43,795 bases of DNA, from positions 1 to 43,795 of the forward strand of contig CASFPO010000039.1 in the NCBI GenBank assembly GCA_949296805.1. Direction: 5' to 3'. The number at the start of each line of letters is the position of its first letter. The stretch's first letter is position 1. Below the pieces are notes generated by a model. It was not told the origin of the DNA and did no database searches. It saw only the letters and a program-made list of their open reading frames with translations. The stretch comes from an uncultured Bacillota bacterium. GTDB taxonomy: Bacteria > Bacillota > Clostridia > Christensenellales > UBA1242. Made by a program: the position numbers and the translations under genes. Shown piece by piece: positions 43,739-43,795 of this stretch.

Positions 43739-43795
43739 GGAGTTTCGACCGGGATGTCCCGGGTTCGGATTGCAGGGCAATCGCTTGGGGCTATG
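43739..43795 (+). repeat. Structured repeat, copy 3 (cut by the window end)
   Basis: Identical to the first 57 bp of copy 2 as far as it is visible, and preceded by the same linker of about 30 bp (43709-43738 versus 43512-43541). The period from copy 2 to copy 3 is 197 bp. The array continues outside the window. Confidence 0.9.

Overview
The window looks like a chromosomal contig from a low-GC Gram-positive bacterium (Bacillota, probably a Clostridia-like gut lineage; the lineage is an inference). Grounds are the AT-rich background, AAGGAG-type ribosome sites, consensus sigma-A promoters, a PASTA-containing penicillin-binding protein, WalJ-, YugP- and uvrBA-type genes, and a very large surface lipoprotein. 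TAA, TAG and TGA all appear to act as stops, so the standard bacterial code fits. No rRNA, tRNA, CRISPR array or intact transposase was recognised.

Left part (1-11 kb). A 13-bp tandem repeat is followed by a divergent pair: a SHOCT-domain membrane protein (minus) and a small XRE regulator (plus), with an operator-like palindrome placed in the spacer of a consensus promoter. Two tandem YugP-type zinc metallopeptidases come next. Then a minus-strand cell-division block, probably one transcript, carries metG, a long CvpA-like membrane protein, rsmH, an FtsL-like bitopic protein and ftsI/spoVD.

Middle (11-21 kb). Plus-strand genes are a small membrane peptide, walJ, an unrecognised 395-aa protein and a 70-aa protein. 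The minus-strand uvrB-uvrA pair follows. A patchy region then holds two related winged-helix/transmembrane proteins on opposite strands, a 5'-truncated leucine-rich-repeat remnant, a GC-rich hairpin cluster and radC.

Right part (21-43.8 kb). One minus-strand gene of 19.2 kb (about 44% of the window) encodes a lipoprotein of about 6,400 aa made of Ig-like and GLUG/beta-helix material with a glycine-rich C-terminus. It has its own consensus promoter and reads into radC. Plus-strand ttcA-like and gpmI genes follow. The last 360 bp contain a tandem array of GC-rich, strongly foldable elements of about 197 bp that runs off the window end; this is the least explained structure here.

Housekeeping functions (translation, division, excision repair, glycolysis, tRNA thiolation) make up most of the gene content. 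The accessory signals are the giant lipoprotein, the winged-helix/TM pair with the LRR remnant, the XRE/SHOCT switch and the structured repeats. Several plus- and minus-strand genes have a -10 box only 6-9 nt from the start codon, which suggests leaderless mRNAs.
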